From assembly GCA_963853835.1 (NCBI GenBank), contig OY970830.1:35115966-35179965 (forward strand): a DNA stretch of 64,000 bases, given 5' to 3'. Both the position numbers and the translations under genes were made by a program. Positions 10,251-22,178 of this stretch are shown here, piece after piece. How positions within the stretch are numbered: position 1 is the stretch's first letter; every line of letters begins with the position of its first letter. This stretch comes from Calendula officinalis (lineage: Eukaryota; Streptophyta; Magnoliopsida; Asterales; Asteraceae). The notes under the pieces are model-generated. The model did not search any database and was not told where the DNA came from. It saw only the letters and a list, made by a program, of their open reading frames with translations.

Positions 10251-13200
10251 ATGTCGGATTTGACGAACAACTACGGATGTGGCGCGTTTATTGCCGTTTT
10301 TGGACGAAGGTCAAGACGATCGGTCTCCACGGGCTCAATACCGACTTTTGATGAGCCCGAGTTCCCTAAAACTACAAGCAGACGGAAAGGCTCAAATGAT
10401 GCATCCTTTGATAATGCATCGAGCACGATACAACCAAATACAAAAGATGATCGAATAATGGCTAGGCCTTCACCAAGTCCAAAAAGGAAGGCCACCCCAC
10501 CATTGCATGTTCAACCTCAACAACAAGAAGTTAGGTCAAATGGTCAACAACACTTCCAAACCAACGACCGAAACAAAAAGGTTTCTCAGGGGTCAAGCGG
10601 GATGTCGATATCACAAGAGCTTGAAACCATGATTGATGATCATCAACGGTCTAATAATGGTGGTACCATGAAGGTGTTTGGAAATTTGGGTAACTTACGA
10701 CAAGCGAATTCAAATAATGTCAATTATAATCCAAAAAAAGAACGAGAAGAAACCCGATCCTTGCCAAATGGAATGGGGAACATAACTAGGAAACCCGCAA
10801 AACCAATTTCTTATTGTAGGGCACTTTCTACACGAATGGATCCTGAGCAGTTGAAGATCATGGGTAACGAAGATTATAAAAACGGACGATTTGCTGAAGC
10901 TTTGTCACTTTATGATGCCGCGATTTCAATTGATCCAGAAAAAGCATCATATAGAAGCAACAAAAGTGCAGCCTTAACCAGCTTAGGGAAGCTGTTAGAA
11001 GCAGTGTTTGAAGCCAGAGAAGCAATCAGAATAGAACCTTTCTACCAAAGGGCGCATAATCGTTTAGCCACATTATATCTCAGGTATATACACATCATAA
11101 CCTTCTGTTGTGACTTGTGATCATTAAGTTACCGCCGCAAAGCGCGGGTACAAAAATCCTAATGCATATACTTCCTCTGTTTCAAAATAAATGATACATC
11201 GTTAGTTTAACTGTTTTTGAGGTAAGATATTACTACTATAATGAATGTTAAATTAAATTAAATTGAATAGTTAGTGGGGATTGGGTGCACACCTTTTGAA
11301 TAAAGTAAGTTAAATGATACTCCCTCCGTCCCAAATTTATTGTCCAGTTGGAAAAAACACACAGTTTAAAAAAAGTGCATTAATTAGATTATGCCACCAA
11401 TCAAATTTTTTCTTTCCCACTTAAATGTTTTTTGATTGGTTGAAACTTATGAGTAGACACTCATTTTGGGACAAACCAATATAGAAATGTAGTAATAAAA
11501 TGGGACGGAGGGAGTATTTAAAAGTAAAAATAACAATAAAGTGGTTATTTCACTATATTAAAGGAGATAGTTAATGATTTTGGACCCTACTACTTTTTAA
11601 CAAATAAGGTAAATTTTCAAAGTGTATAATTAATTTTGAATTTTGATACACCCAAAATGGTTATTTTGAATCGGTAGAAGTATATTGATTGGGATTTTAA
11701 ATGTTTAAATATATAATTCCAAAAAATTGCATGGAATCGATCAATTTGTGGTGATTGTAGATTAGGAGAGCCGGACAAAACAATGCGTCACTATAAGCCG
11801 GCTGGCTCAGAAGCTGAGCCTGACCTAATAACAAAAGCTCGAACTGTTCATGGGCACCTTATTCGGGCTAACGAGGCAAAGAAACGAAGAGATTGGAATA
11901 CATTGATAAAGGAGAGCACTTTAGCAATATCTAATGGGGCAGATTCTGCGTTACAGGTACTATATATATAGATCTACCTTTATTTATTACTTTTTTTTTG
12001 TTAATTTTCAAGCTTCATAAATTAATTAATATTGGGTGTTTATTTATGTTGGAAATATATATAAAGATTTATACGATGAAGACCGAAGGGTTGTTGAAGT
12101 TGCATATGCACCAAGAAGCAGACATGGTGTTGAGCAATGGGCCAAAGTTTGAAGTAGAAGATTGCACCAAGTTCTATGGTCCAATCATCCACAGTAATTT
12201 GCTGGTTATACGATCTCAAGTCGATTTGGCAGTCGGCAGGTATTTATAGTGTGCACTATATTTATTTGTGCATTATATACTTAGTGGCCTAATTATTACA
12301 TTATTACATATACTCTAGACTAATGTTACAATTATATTGACTCCACAACCTCAAGTATTTTAAAAAATTGAAAACTTAACATAAACTAGATGATTTAATC
12401 ACATTAATTGACCTAAGCATTACATTATTACATAATAGACCCTAATGTTACAAGTATATTGACCCAACAACTTCAATTATTTATATAATTGAACACTTGA
12501 CAAAAACTAGATCATTTAATCACATTAATTGTTTGGGAGCAATTTTATGTTGATTCAAGTGGAAATTTGGCAGGCGGTTGGGTACGTAAGTGCTCAAAAA
12601 CGGTTTGCATAAAAATGGGCTTTTTTCTAAATCGGCCGGTCTAAGTAGGTCGAGTCAATTTGACCCAATAGTTTGGTATTTTCGATTTTTTTTTTTTATA
12701 TATTTTTTATAATGCAAATTGTTTAAATTACGGGACAACATTGCAAATTGTAGGATTGATGATGCACTAGAGGCGGCTCAAATGGCAGCAAAGATGGACT
12801 CAAATAACAAAGACGTGAACACGATGGTGAATAGAACACGGGCAGTAATTGGTGCCCGATCAAAGGGCAATGAGTTGTTCAATGATGCTAAATATTCGGA
12901 GGCTTGCATTGCGTATGGGGAAGGGCTTGACCATGACCCGTTTAACTCGGTTTTGTTGTGCAATCGTGCTGCTTGTCGAACCAAACTCGGTCAATTTGAG
13001 AAAGCCATCGAGGATTGCACTATGGCCTTGAATATCCGTGCCTCTTATAGTAAAGCAAGACTACGGCGCGCCGACTGCAATGCTAAGGTGAACACTCCTA
13101 TAAAAATTGTTTTCGTGTTTGAATCACTATGTGTTTATGTTAATGAAGTATTTAGCTAAAATTACCAAATTATTATTATAACTAGAGGTAATGTTTTTTT

Positions 13201-13420
13201 GTAGTTAAAAGAAACTAGAGGTAAATATTCAAGGTTGTCTTTAATTTTATCTAATCTCAAATGACAAATCTCAATTATTGATCAATAATAATAAATCATA
13301 AAGATTAATCATATATATTTTATACATTAATAGGTATTTTGGTCATTTTGCATTTACATAAAATTTGTCAATTTTTTTATTTTTTATTTTATATTTTTTT
13401 TACAATTATTGTATTATTTA

Positions 13421-13482
<62 letters not shown>

Positions 13483-13485
13483 GTG

Positions 13486-13538
<53 letters not shown>

Positions 13539-16500
13539 TGTTAAAGAAAACAATATTCTATGATAATCACATGTTTTATATACTTAATCACATTTGATTT
13601 ATTTTGTTTAATCATGTGATCTCATGTTATCAAGTATACAATCACATATGAGTATCAAATAATGTGTTTATAACGAAAAAAATTTAAAATTAAAAAAAAA
13701 ATAATCATGATGATAAAAATTAAAAAATAATTTTTATAAAAAAGATTAAATAATAAATAAATAAATAAATTTTAGGTAAAAATGACTAAAATACCCCTCC
13801 ATGTATAAAACGTATGACTAATCTTGACCATGAATCTTTATTAGTCATATATATTTTATACATGAATATGTATTTTCACTACAAGAAAAATCCGGTATAG
13901 CTACGGAAATTGCAACAGAACTCATTTGCGAGGAAGAAATTTGCTACGGAATTTTGCTGATTAGCTACGGAAAATCAGTTTTTGCTACGGAAAATCAGCT
14001 TTTTGCTACGGAATTTGTCCGTAGCTATTCAAGAATTTTTTTGTAGTGTTTGGTCATTTGGCACTTACATAAAATTTGTCAAATTTTTTTATGTTATATT
14101 TTTAAAAAACAAAATTTATTCATTATTTATTATTATTATTATTATTATTATTTAAAGAAAATAATATTCTGTGATAATCACATATTTTATATACTTAATC
14201 ACATGTGATTTATTTTGTATAATTACATGTGATCTCATATTATCAAGTATACAATCACATATGATTATTAAATAATATATTTTTAACGAAAAAAATTTAA
14301 AAATTTAAAAATAATAATCATAATGATAAAAAGTAAAAAATAATAATTCTGAAAAAATTTTAAAAAAAAATTATGTAAAAATGACTAAAATGAGACTTAT
14401 TTCTAGATTTCACTGATTTCAGTGATTGAACTGATGGCTACCCCTCTATATATAAAATGTGTGATTAATCTTGATCATTAATCTTTTATTAGTTAATGGT
14501 TGAAATGTGTCTTTTGAATTATAAAAAATTTAAAGACTACCTTCAGATATAACAAAATATGTGCGTGTTTCTACATTTCATGTTAGGGTTCATTATATTC
14601 CTTTCTCAAATACTACTAGCTCAAGTTTCTAACTATTTACTAGTTCGATAATCTGTTGTTTAGATTGTAATGATATGGTCGTGAAATAGAAATTAGTTTG
14701 CCAAGCTTATTAACATTCGATTCGGGATATGACAGTGATTTAAGTGAGGTTCACAATGTGTAGTGTCTAATATTTACGGTTAACAACGAATGTTTGTTGA
14801 GTGTTGTGATCAATTCCTCTATTTAGGAGAAGATAGATGTATTATTTGGATTTAATTTTTTTAATCTTATTTCATTGTCAAAAAAGTTTGATTGCTCTAA
14901 TGAAAATAGGGTACTAATAATAGAAAAGGGAAATAGAATTTTTTTACAAAATTAGGGGCTACTTGGTTATTTTAAGAAAATTAAAGTTTAAGGGGTTTGT
15001 TAGGTGCTGTTTGTTTTTTTATAGCAAAAAGATCTGCGGTCTGCGGACCACATCTGCTATGATCTGCACCAAAAAGCTGGACCAAAGGTCTGCAAAATAG
15101 AAAAGTTTTTTTGTTTGTTTTTTTCCATACAAAGGTCTGCAAAAAACAATTAGGGCAAAATTAGGGATAAAACTAGGGTAAAATTGGGGATAAAATTAGG
15201 GCAAAATTTGGTAGAGAATGAGGCTGAGAGAGACAGAGGTGGAGAGAGAGGGGCTGAGAGAGATAGAGGTGGAGAGATAGAGAGAAAGATCGAGAGAGAG
15301 ACGGAGAGAGAACGACGGAGAGAGAGAGATCGACGGAGAGAGACAACGACGGAGAGAGAGAGAGCGACCGAGAGAGAGAAGGAGAGAGATATGCGACGGG
15401 CTTCTCCAGATCTGGCTTCGCCGGAGAACACGCAGGAGAATGCGTTGGAGAACGTGAAGAGACAAACCGATAGAGTGATACCAGCGGGGGGAGAGCGAGA
15501 GAGGGATATGGAACCTTGCTCGACGGAGATGGAGACCGGAGAAAGATGGCGGGCGGAGGAGCTTCGCCTGAGGAAGATGTCGGGCGGAGGAGCTTTGCCG
15601 GAGGAGATGGTCGTGAGAACTGAGATGGTGGAGGAAGAACTGAGATGGAGGAAGAACTGAGATGGTGGAGGAAGATGACGATAAAAGGGGTGGGCAGATT
15701 TCCTTCTTTTTATTTTTTGGTCAAGAAGCATGGAAAAGCTACATTTCAAGTCTGCCTCATACAGACCTTAGGCAGACATTTTTATGTCTTCGGGCTTCTA
15801 AAGAGCAAATATCTGCGGGAGTGCTTTTCTGCCCGTGGTCTGCGCCGCGCAGACAAAAGACTCCACGCAGACCTTTTGGCAAAAAACAAACAGCACCTTA
15901 GTCATTTTCGGAAGCTTGTTAATAAACAGAACTAGTAAAAAAATACCCCCACGAGTCGGGAGAAACTTTTATATAATTTGTTATAAGTTTTGATAATGAC
16001 AGCCCTCATTATAAACTTGTATATTAATCTATAACCGACTCCAAAACTTTGGGAACTACTCCCTCCGTCCCTAAATAAAGTTTTCATTTCTGTTTGACAC
16101 AACTTTTTAGGAGATAGTTAGTGGTGGGGTATTTTGTATTTATTTTGATTAAAATATAAGATTTCATTGGAGAAAGAAAGTGTTTTAGCAGATAGTTAGT
16201 GGTGAAAGTATTGATAATAATATTGTTATATTAAGTGGATCCCTTAAGTTTGAGAAATGAGAACTTTATTTAGGGACAAAACTTGAAGGGGAAATGAGAA
16301 CTTTATTTAGGAGTACTTAATTATACATATTTTTATGCACTTAATGACAGTCCTTAGGGCTGTCATTATCAAAACCCATTTGTTATTTAGGAAATTCATA
16401 TGCCATCGGCCATCGTAACCAATTTTTTGTAAAGAAAAGTAATAATAAGAATAATAACAAATAAAACTAGGAATAGAAATTAAATTATGATTCTTAGTTA

Positions 16501-17271
16501 TATTGGAATTAATTAGTTATATAGAAGTATAAAAGTTTTGAAGATAAATAATATTTTGAGTATCATATGAAAAAACATATTTCTCGTGACGTCGTATGAG
16601 ATAAAACCTACAAATTTAATAAAAGTCGTATTATCAAAAGTGTAAAACTTAACTACCGGTCATTTACCCATAGTTTGTATGCATATGTAAAACATTTAAA
16701 AACATCAAGTAACTATTTTCGACTTTTATGATTATGTTTTTGAAATTTAGTTAGACTTTAATTGTATCATGACATTTGACTTGTAGTGATTTGTTGTCGT
16801 CGTTGATACTTATCATTTACGTGGTTGATCAATATCTGTAGAGTCTATGGTGCCTTTTTTTTTGTGACGATAGTGTTTAGGGAGCAATTTTTTATTTTTA
16901 CAATAATTTATTAGTCTATTATTATTGTTTTTGTTACTATTAATAACGATTTAGTAATAGTAAAAGTCATTATTACTAATATTGTTGTTATTGTTATTTC
17001 ATTATTACTACGACTATATTTTAGGTAAAACTAAAATCAATATAAACAAAAACTTCATTTCGAGTAAACAATGCGTATCTATGAAACGTGTCGCAATGCG
17101 GGAGGATTTTATCGCCATTTGACTTAAATTACAAATAATTTTGTTTGGATAAAACAGTTGGGAAAATGGCAAGCATCCATAGACGATTATGAGGTGCTAA
17201 CAAGAGAATCACCAGAAAATAAGGAGGTGAGCAATGCCTTGAGAGAGGCTAAACATCAACTACAGAGATGA
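10251..17271 (+). CDS. TTL-like TPR protein, five exons, lacking the thioredoxin-like domain (gene 1)
   Basis: Exons: 10251-11083, 11761-11956, 12067-12239, 12754-13087 and 17158-17271. All introns are GT-AG and phases agree, giving 549 codons. Family: TPR repeat-containing thioredoxin TTL, known in Arabidopsis as scaffolds in brassinosteroid and stress signalling. Seen: N-terminal GCGxxxxVFGRR motif (residues 9-20), the family motif ELETMIDDHQRS (~123-134) with FGNLGNLRQ (~143-151), a TPR block starting MDPEQLKIMGNEDY (~196-280), and a second TPR block (~436-549) with GNELFNDAKYSEACIAYGEGL, NSVLLCNRAACRTKLGQF and KARLRRADCNAK. The ATG is chosen because the family N-terminus begins there. Typical members are near 690 residues; this one stops before the thioredoxin-like domain at tandem TGA codons. 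Intron 4 is 4.07 kb and filled with MITEs. It may be an expressed short form or a pseudogene. Exon 3's acceptor (12065-12066) is the least certain boundary. Confidence 0.8.
11171..11680. mobile_element. Stowaway MITE in TTL intron 1, split by a nested MITE (unit 1)
   Basis: Ends CTTCCTCTGTTTCAAAATAA and TTATTTTGAATCGGTAGAAG, flanked by TA (11169-11170, 11681-11682). Total 510 bp; removing the nested 195-bp element and its 2-bp duplication leaves 313 bp, the same length as the relative at 8113-8425. Confidence 0.88.
11320..11514. mobile_element. Nested Stowaway MITE, 195 bp (unit 1)
   Basis: Ends CTCCCTCCGTCCCAAATTTA and AAATGGGACGGAGGGAG, flanked by TA (11318-11319, 11515-11516). A second family inserted in the Stowaway of TTL intron 1. 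Confidence 0.92.
13421..13540. repeat. (ATT)n microsatellite (unit 1)
   Basis: Two runs of about 22 and 16 TTA/ATT units separated by GTGG. It is about 16 bp longer than the same tract in the second unit, the main length difference between the units. Confidence 0.95.
13877..14048. mobile_element. CACTA (En/Spm) MITE, 172 bp (unit 1)
   Basis: Inverted ends CACTACAAGAAAAAT and ATTTTTTTGTAGTG with 3-bp TTT duplications (13874-13876, 14049-14051). Subterminal GCTACGGAA words occur about six times. The paralogous empty site GTATTTTGGTCATTT is present ~540 bp upstream in the other member of the local duplication. Confidence 0.93.
14501..14999. other. TTL intron 4, no feature seen (unit 1)
   Basis: AT-rich intronic DNA with no exon or element I can support. 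Copy 2 is 30851-31349. Confidence 0.35.
15003..15897. mobile_element. PIF/Harbinger-like element, 895 bp, with GC/GA-rich cargo (unit 1)
   Basis: Inverted ends GGTGCTGTTTGTTTTTT and AAAAAACAAACAGCACC are flanked by TTA on both sides (15000-15002, 15898-15900), as expected for PIF/Harbinger or Tourist elements. Subterminal TCTGC words recur. The middle (15200-15660) is a GAGAGA/CGACGGAGA tract then a more complex GC-rich part. It is open in both orientations but of low complexity; I recognise no protein. Confidence 0.82.
15985..16377. mobile_element. Mutator-like MITE, 393 bp, carrying a nested Stowaway (unit 1)
   Basis: Perfect 9-bp duplications ATTTGTTAT (15976-15984, 16378-16386) flank ends AAGTTTTGATAATGACAGCC and GGCTGTCATTATCAAAACCC. 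Palindrome GACAGTCCTTAGGGCTGTC near the right end. Same family as 9854-10008. Confidence 0.88.
16059..16313. mobile_element. Stowaway MITE, 255 bp, nested in the Mutator-like MITE (unit 1)
   Basis: Left end CTCCCTCCGTCCCTAAATAA, right end CTTTATTTAGGAG, TA on both sides (16057-16058, 16314-16315). The right terminus has lost part of the inverted repeat. Same family, opposite orientation, as 1304-1559. Confidence 0.8.
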
Positions 17272-17274
17272 TGA

Positions 17275-17418
17275 ATAATGGAAATGAGTATTATAGAAGT
17301 CTGGTCACAATGTAATAATAACTACACACTTGATGAGTTTGTCACTATCCAATATGATGACAAATTAATCTGTAAAGCTTATTCCTTCTTGGAAAATCTT
17401 TGTTGTTTGGTAGCTTAG
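17275..17418 (+). pseudogene. Decayed thioredoxin-like remnant of TTL gene 1
   Basis: Directly downstream of the tandem TGA codons (17269-17274) of gene 1; same sequence and reasoning as 899-1042. Confidence 0.5.
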
Positions 17419-17679
17419 ACTTTTGTCTTCTTTTTATATATTGTAGACTTTCTAAGAAATGTCCAATGATTTATTGCGAGTTTTTGTTGCAACACATGTT
17501 TCTATAACCTTTATCAAACATTTATGATAATGATATATAGTTTCGACAACGAACTATTTTGTTGAAGTAATAAATCTAAAAGAAAACCTATGGTAATTTT
17601 ATAATATTAGTTATATTAGCAATTACAACAAAACTTTGAAATTTGTAATGATAAATGCAATAATCATATTTAATATATA

Positions 17680-17935
17680 CACCATCCGTCTCACAAAAAA
17701 GTTTATATTTCTCCTTAAAATTTTGTCCCATAAAAAGGTTCACATTTCTTAAATTTGGGAGCCCACCTAATAAAATAATATTATTATCAATCAATCATTC
17801 CACCAATAAAACACTTTCTCTCTCCAATCTAACCTTATTTTTTAATCAAAAGTATTACAAAGGACCTCACCACTAACTATCTCCTAAAAGATTGTACCCA
17901 AATAAAATGTAAAATTTTTTATGGGACGGAGGGAT
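17680..17935. mobile_element. Stowaway-like MITE (copy 2)
   Basis: Second array copy of 1304-1559, same ends and TA flanks. Confidence 0.75.
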
Positions 17936-18019
17936 TATCATTTATCAACTAGAGTAAGAACAATTTTAATATATACACATGATGAGAACTAATCTTTTAT
18001 CTTTATTATTAATAAAGTC

Positions 18020-18142
18020 TTTTTTTTAAAGGACAAATCTAATCTACTTTTAATTACATCCTATGTCTACAACGGGACTCAAACTCCTGACCTGAAGGTT
18101 GACAGACAAACAGCATACCGTTAGACCAAATTGCCTTTTGGT
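18020..18142 (-). mobile_element. tRNA-derived SINE-like element (copy 2)
   Basis: Second array copy of 1644-1766. Confidence 0.5.
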
Positions 18143-18516
18143 AATTAATGCATGTCTTAATCTTGCTTTCTTCTTTCTTCTTTAGAAAAGTCTTAATTTT
18201 GCAAATTCAAAATAAAATGGAATAACCTCGTTTTGATCCAGCGACCTCTCGTATACAAAGCCAAAGCCCAGCCATTTCTTGTGCAATGTTTATTCGCGAA
18301 AATGCAGTCGTTACTTTGTATAACCATATATTTGAAATGAAAGTGCTACTCACTTTTAAAGGAGCCAGTAGTTTCTGGGCCTCTGTTCATCTTTCTTATA
18401 CCCATCTATCGACCCAAACCAATTCCTTATGACTGGCCCATTTTGATTATAACTTATTAGACTATGTGTAAGTGTGATCAAACCCAGTTTGGTCACCCCT
18501 GCCACATTAATATCAT

Positions 18517-18766
18517 TGTTAGGACTAGTTTTGAGCTAAAATGATGTAATTAGCGTTAATTAAACTAGTTTAGAGTTTAGGGTATAAATACCCTTGTGAT
18601 GACTAATGATGTAAGCTTTCCCTCACTTTAATAGAAACACACTTTGAAAGCTCCTTCCCTCCATCATCTTCTCTCTCAAGAACACACACACTAACACACA
18701 CTTGATTCTTCATATCTTCTGAAATCACCATGAATTAGCTTGATTTCGATTACATTAGCTCTCTCA
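18517..18766 (+). repeat. 5' LTR of gag-only element (copy 2)
   Basis: 250 bp, TG/CA ends, followed by the tRNA-Met PBS at 18769-18780. Confidence 0.95.
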
Positions 18767-19223
18767 ATTGGTATCAGAGCACAAGCTCTCAAAGAGTAGA
18801 TCCAATTTCGTGGTGATTCGTTCCAGATCTGTGTTTTTGCAAGTTCATGTTCGTTCGTCACTGAGAATTTAAACTGCAAATTTTTCTGTTTGAATCGATG
18901 AATTGATTGAAGATAAACGTTTCTCCGTTGATTCTAATAGGAATAGAATCAAATTTCGATCAATTCCATCAACAATTGATCATGATTCAGTGATTTTTGT
19001 GAAAAAGTTGAAAAACTTAAAAAGTCTCTGAAAATCGAAGAATTCGAGCTGTAGTGTTATGGATTGAAGGATATTATCGGATCAGATTGTGAGAAAAGAG
19101 ATTTCGAGCAGCTAGGGATTGGAATCATTGAATTTGGTCAAGTATTGAGCGAAATCGAATAAAAAATGGTGAAATTTTGAACGAACTGTGTTCGTCCGTC
19201 GAAGTCTTCGTCATCAAGAACTC

Positions 19224-19602
19224 GACCCGAACTTCATCATCGTCGGCCCAAGTAATTGTTCGGCCCGAACATTATTTCGGCCCAATTAAGTTCGGCCCGA
19301 ACACAATTGGTTCTGCTACAGTCTTCGGCTCGGCTCACTTGTTCGGCTTCAACGTGTTCGGCTCACTTGTTCGGCTCACTTGTTCGGCTTCAACTTGTTC
19401 GGCTCGAACATAGAGCTCGGCTCGAACTAAATCCTCGGCTCAGCTCAGACAAAGTCTTCGGCTCGGTGTTCGGCTCCAACGGTTCAATTCAAATCAAAGT
19501 GTTCGGCTCCAACAATTCAATTCAAATCAAAGTGTTCGGCTCCAACAGTTCAATTCAAATCAAAGAGTTCGGCCCACACACATAGCTCGGCCCGAACACT
19601 TT
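19224..19602 (+). repeat. Leader minisatellite (copy 2, 13-bp contraction)
   Basis: As in copy 1, but one GGCTCACTTGTTC word is missing after TTCAACTTGTTC (near 19400), showing slippage between copies. Confidence 0.85.
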
Positions 19603-19655
19603 AACAATTAAAATTCATTCCCATTTTCGGAACTTTGTCATTTAAAATTATCAAA

Positions 19656-21023
19656 ATGACTTCATAAGACGCTCTGGCGATCAGATCTGATCTCAAACCA
19701 CCAGTGTTATATAGAGGTGAATATGCTCAGTGGAAGAAATGATTTCTCCACTTTATTAAAAATCAGGAGTTACATACAGAAATTATTGACTCACTCAAGA
19801 ATGGGGAAGCAGTATTTTATGATGATGTTATTGCTGATCCAACTGCTACTCCTCCAGTTGTTGGTGGTAAACGTCTAGTTCCTCCCGCTGAGTATACTGC
19901 TCAACAAAAACGACGTGCCAAAGCCGATGTCCAAGCGTATTCATTTATGCTTCAAGGTCTACCAAATGAAATCTATAACAGTTTGGATAGCCTTGAAACG
20001 GGTAACAAACTTTGGGATGAAATAAGAAAACAAATGGAGGGCACAATTTTAGGAAACAAGGCTAAAATGGTTTCTACCTTGAATACTTATCAATCATTCA
20101 AAGCAACAATCGGAGAAGACTTGGAAAGCACTTATCACCGTTATTGTACTTTGTTGAATGATCTCCGAAAAAACTACTTATGAAAAGAAAATTTGGAGAT
20201 TAATATCAAATTCATCAATAGTCTTCTTCCTGAGTGGGAAATGTTTGGGAATAGTGCCATGCAACACAAAGATCTCAGTCTGATTGATATTCATGAACTT
20301 TTTGAATATTTGCAGCAGAACGAGCCAATGGTCAAAAACTTAGCTAAAAACCGACAAGAGACAGTTCAAAACCGCCTAGAGACTGCAGATACTCTTTCAT
20401 TCCTCACCAAGCAACATCATCAGTATACTACATATCCTAAAATGTCAGAAAATGTTGAACCATCTGCATTCTCAGCAACTGATGATATGGAAAAAGTTCT
20501 TGAAGACGTACTTCATGCAATGTCCCTAATCTCAAACTATCAGAAGAAGTACTACTCAAAACCAACAAACAACAACCAAAGATCCTCATCAAACTTTAAA
20601 TCTGCTCCACCTACTTCATATACAACACATTCAACTGAAAAGCCAAAGCTTATACCGTTAGATCCACAGAAAAAATGTTACAATTGTGGAATTGCTAGAC
20701 ACTATGCACGTGATTGCAAGAAGTCTAAAGTCCGTGATTCTGAGTTCTTTAAAAGGAAGATGCTAATGGCTAAACAAATCGAGGCAGGAAAAGTGTTGTT
20801 AGCGGAAGACCTTCAATGGATGGAAGAGTCAGATCCGGAAGATGAAGAACATGCAGCCAACCTGTGCTTTATGGCAAGAGAAAATGCTGAGGTTGCTGAA
20901 AGAATTAATGAGACAGATGGCGAGGATGGCAAGGTACTTACTTCTATTCCCTCTAATGAAAATATTTCCACTAATCCTGATATTGTTTTGTTTAAAATCA
21001 GATATCTGAAGTTGATTCTTTAA
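19656..21023 (+). pseudogene. gag of gag-only element, broken (copy 2)
   Basis: Same frame, same three in-frame stops and same CCHC knuckle as copy 1. Confidence 0.88.
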
Positions 21024-21082
21024 AACAAAACCTTTTAAATGCACAAAATTTATATAATCAACTTGAAGATCGCTTAAACAAT

Positions 21083-22178
21083 TTGGAAAAACAAAATGAA
21101 CAAAATGCTCATCTGGGTGATAAACTTGTTCATTATATTCAACAAATTACAGTTTTCAAACAAGAAAATCTTGAGTTACAAAAGCAAGTATCAGAATTCA
21201 AAGATAAATATGATCATAATTACAAACTTTACACTAAAGTCTGGTATGATTATCAAATTAATAAAAACAGTATGGAACGTAAACAACAAGAATTTGATGA
21301 AAATAAAAAACAATTTAAATCCCTAAACTCTCAAATTAAAGAATTAACAGAGGACTTACACGAACAGAAAATCATTTCATTAAACGAAATGAAAAACAAA
21401 CAAAATTTGATTCAGACACTAAAAAATGAGAATCATAAATTGAATTCACATATCAAACATCTTGAAGAATTAATTGTCAAGAGAGGACATACTGATCAAA
21501 CCATCCATTTGAACAAGCCTAAAGACTTCAAATATTTCAACTCACGAGAAGGGCTAGGAGCTGATAATCCAGAATTTCTTAAAAAGGCGTGTACAATGGT
21601 TCCAACATTATATGATCCAAGATACCGAGATATCTTGCCGAGTTTTCTCAAGATGACAAATGAAGAGGAAGAAATTGAGGCTTTCAAGAGCTAAAAAGGA
21701 GAATGTGCAAATTAGTTTCAATTACACTGAATTAAATAAAATTTATGAAACTAAAAGGGCAAACTTTGAAAATGATGATTATTTTCCTATTATAAAACCA
21801 GATGAATTTGAAATTAAGGGAAATTATGTTATTCAACAAAATGTTACACCAAAGATTTATGTACCAAATCTAATTCTTGAAAAGAAAATTTGTCAATTGG
21901 AAAATGAAATAGATGAAACACATAAGGCGTTTGACAAAGAAAAGTCAGTTTTACAAACAAAAATTCATGAATTAGAAAATAAAATTGATGAATCACATAA
22001 ATCTTATGATGAAGAGAAACTAAAGTTGCAAACACAAATTCTAAATTTAGAATCTAAATCATCTTATCTCCAGAAATGTAAGAAGCCTAGTGCATCTATG
22101 AATTTAGATTCTCCTTTAACTGCAAAGAACAAATGTAATGAGTCCAGAATATTTTCTCCTGTCATGGCATATCGTGAT
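21083..22178 (+). pseudogene. Coiled-coil Gag extension, frameshifted and truncated (copy 2)
   Basis: Frames 21083-21694 and 21660-22178, identical at protein level to copy 1, cut at the fusion point. Confidence 0.75.

Larger units (their letters stand above)
13290..14500. repeat. Local tandem duplication (~545-bp unit) in TTL intron 4 (unit 1)
   Basis: 13300-13845 and 13845-14500 share the order CATATATATTTTATACAT, CATTTACATAAAATTTGTCAA, TTATTATT, CACATGTTTTATATACTTAATCACA and AAAAATGACTAAAAT. The second member carries a CACTA MITE and ~45 extra bp near 14390. An (ATT/TTA)n tract (about 13421-13540) is expanded in the first member. Copy 2 begins near 29656. Confidence 0.75.
18517..22178 (+). 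mobile_element. 5' half of gag-only retroelement, truncated (copy 2)
   Basis: LTR starts at 18517 (TGTTAGGACT, preceded by AATATCAT). The element ends at the second array fusion point 22178/22179. Its leader minisatellite lacks 13 bp present in copies 1 and 3. Confidence 0.93.

Noticed and set aside
13339..13597. Poly-Tyr/Leu/Ile open frames
   Set aside because: Translation of the ATT microsatellite.
15150..15749. 199-codon minus-strand and 158-codon plus-strand frames
   Set aside because: Low-complexity Arg/Glu or Ser/Leu translation of the GA-rich core of a Harbinger-like element; opposite frames are both open.
1..16376. Defining the duplication unit from base 1
   Set aside because: Base 1 is only the window edge; the true fusion points are 5812/5813 and 22178/22179.
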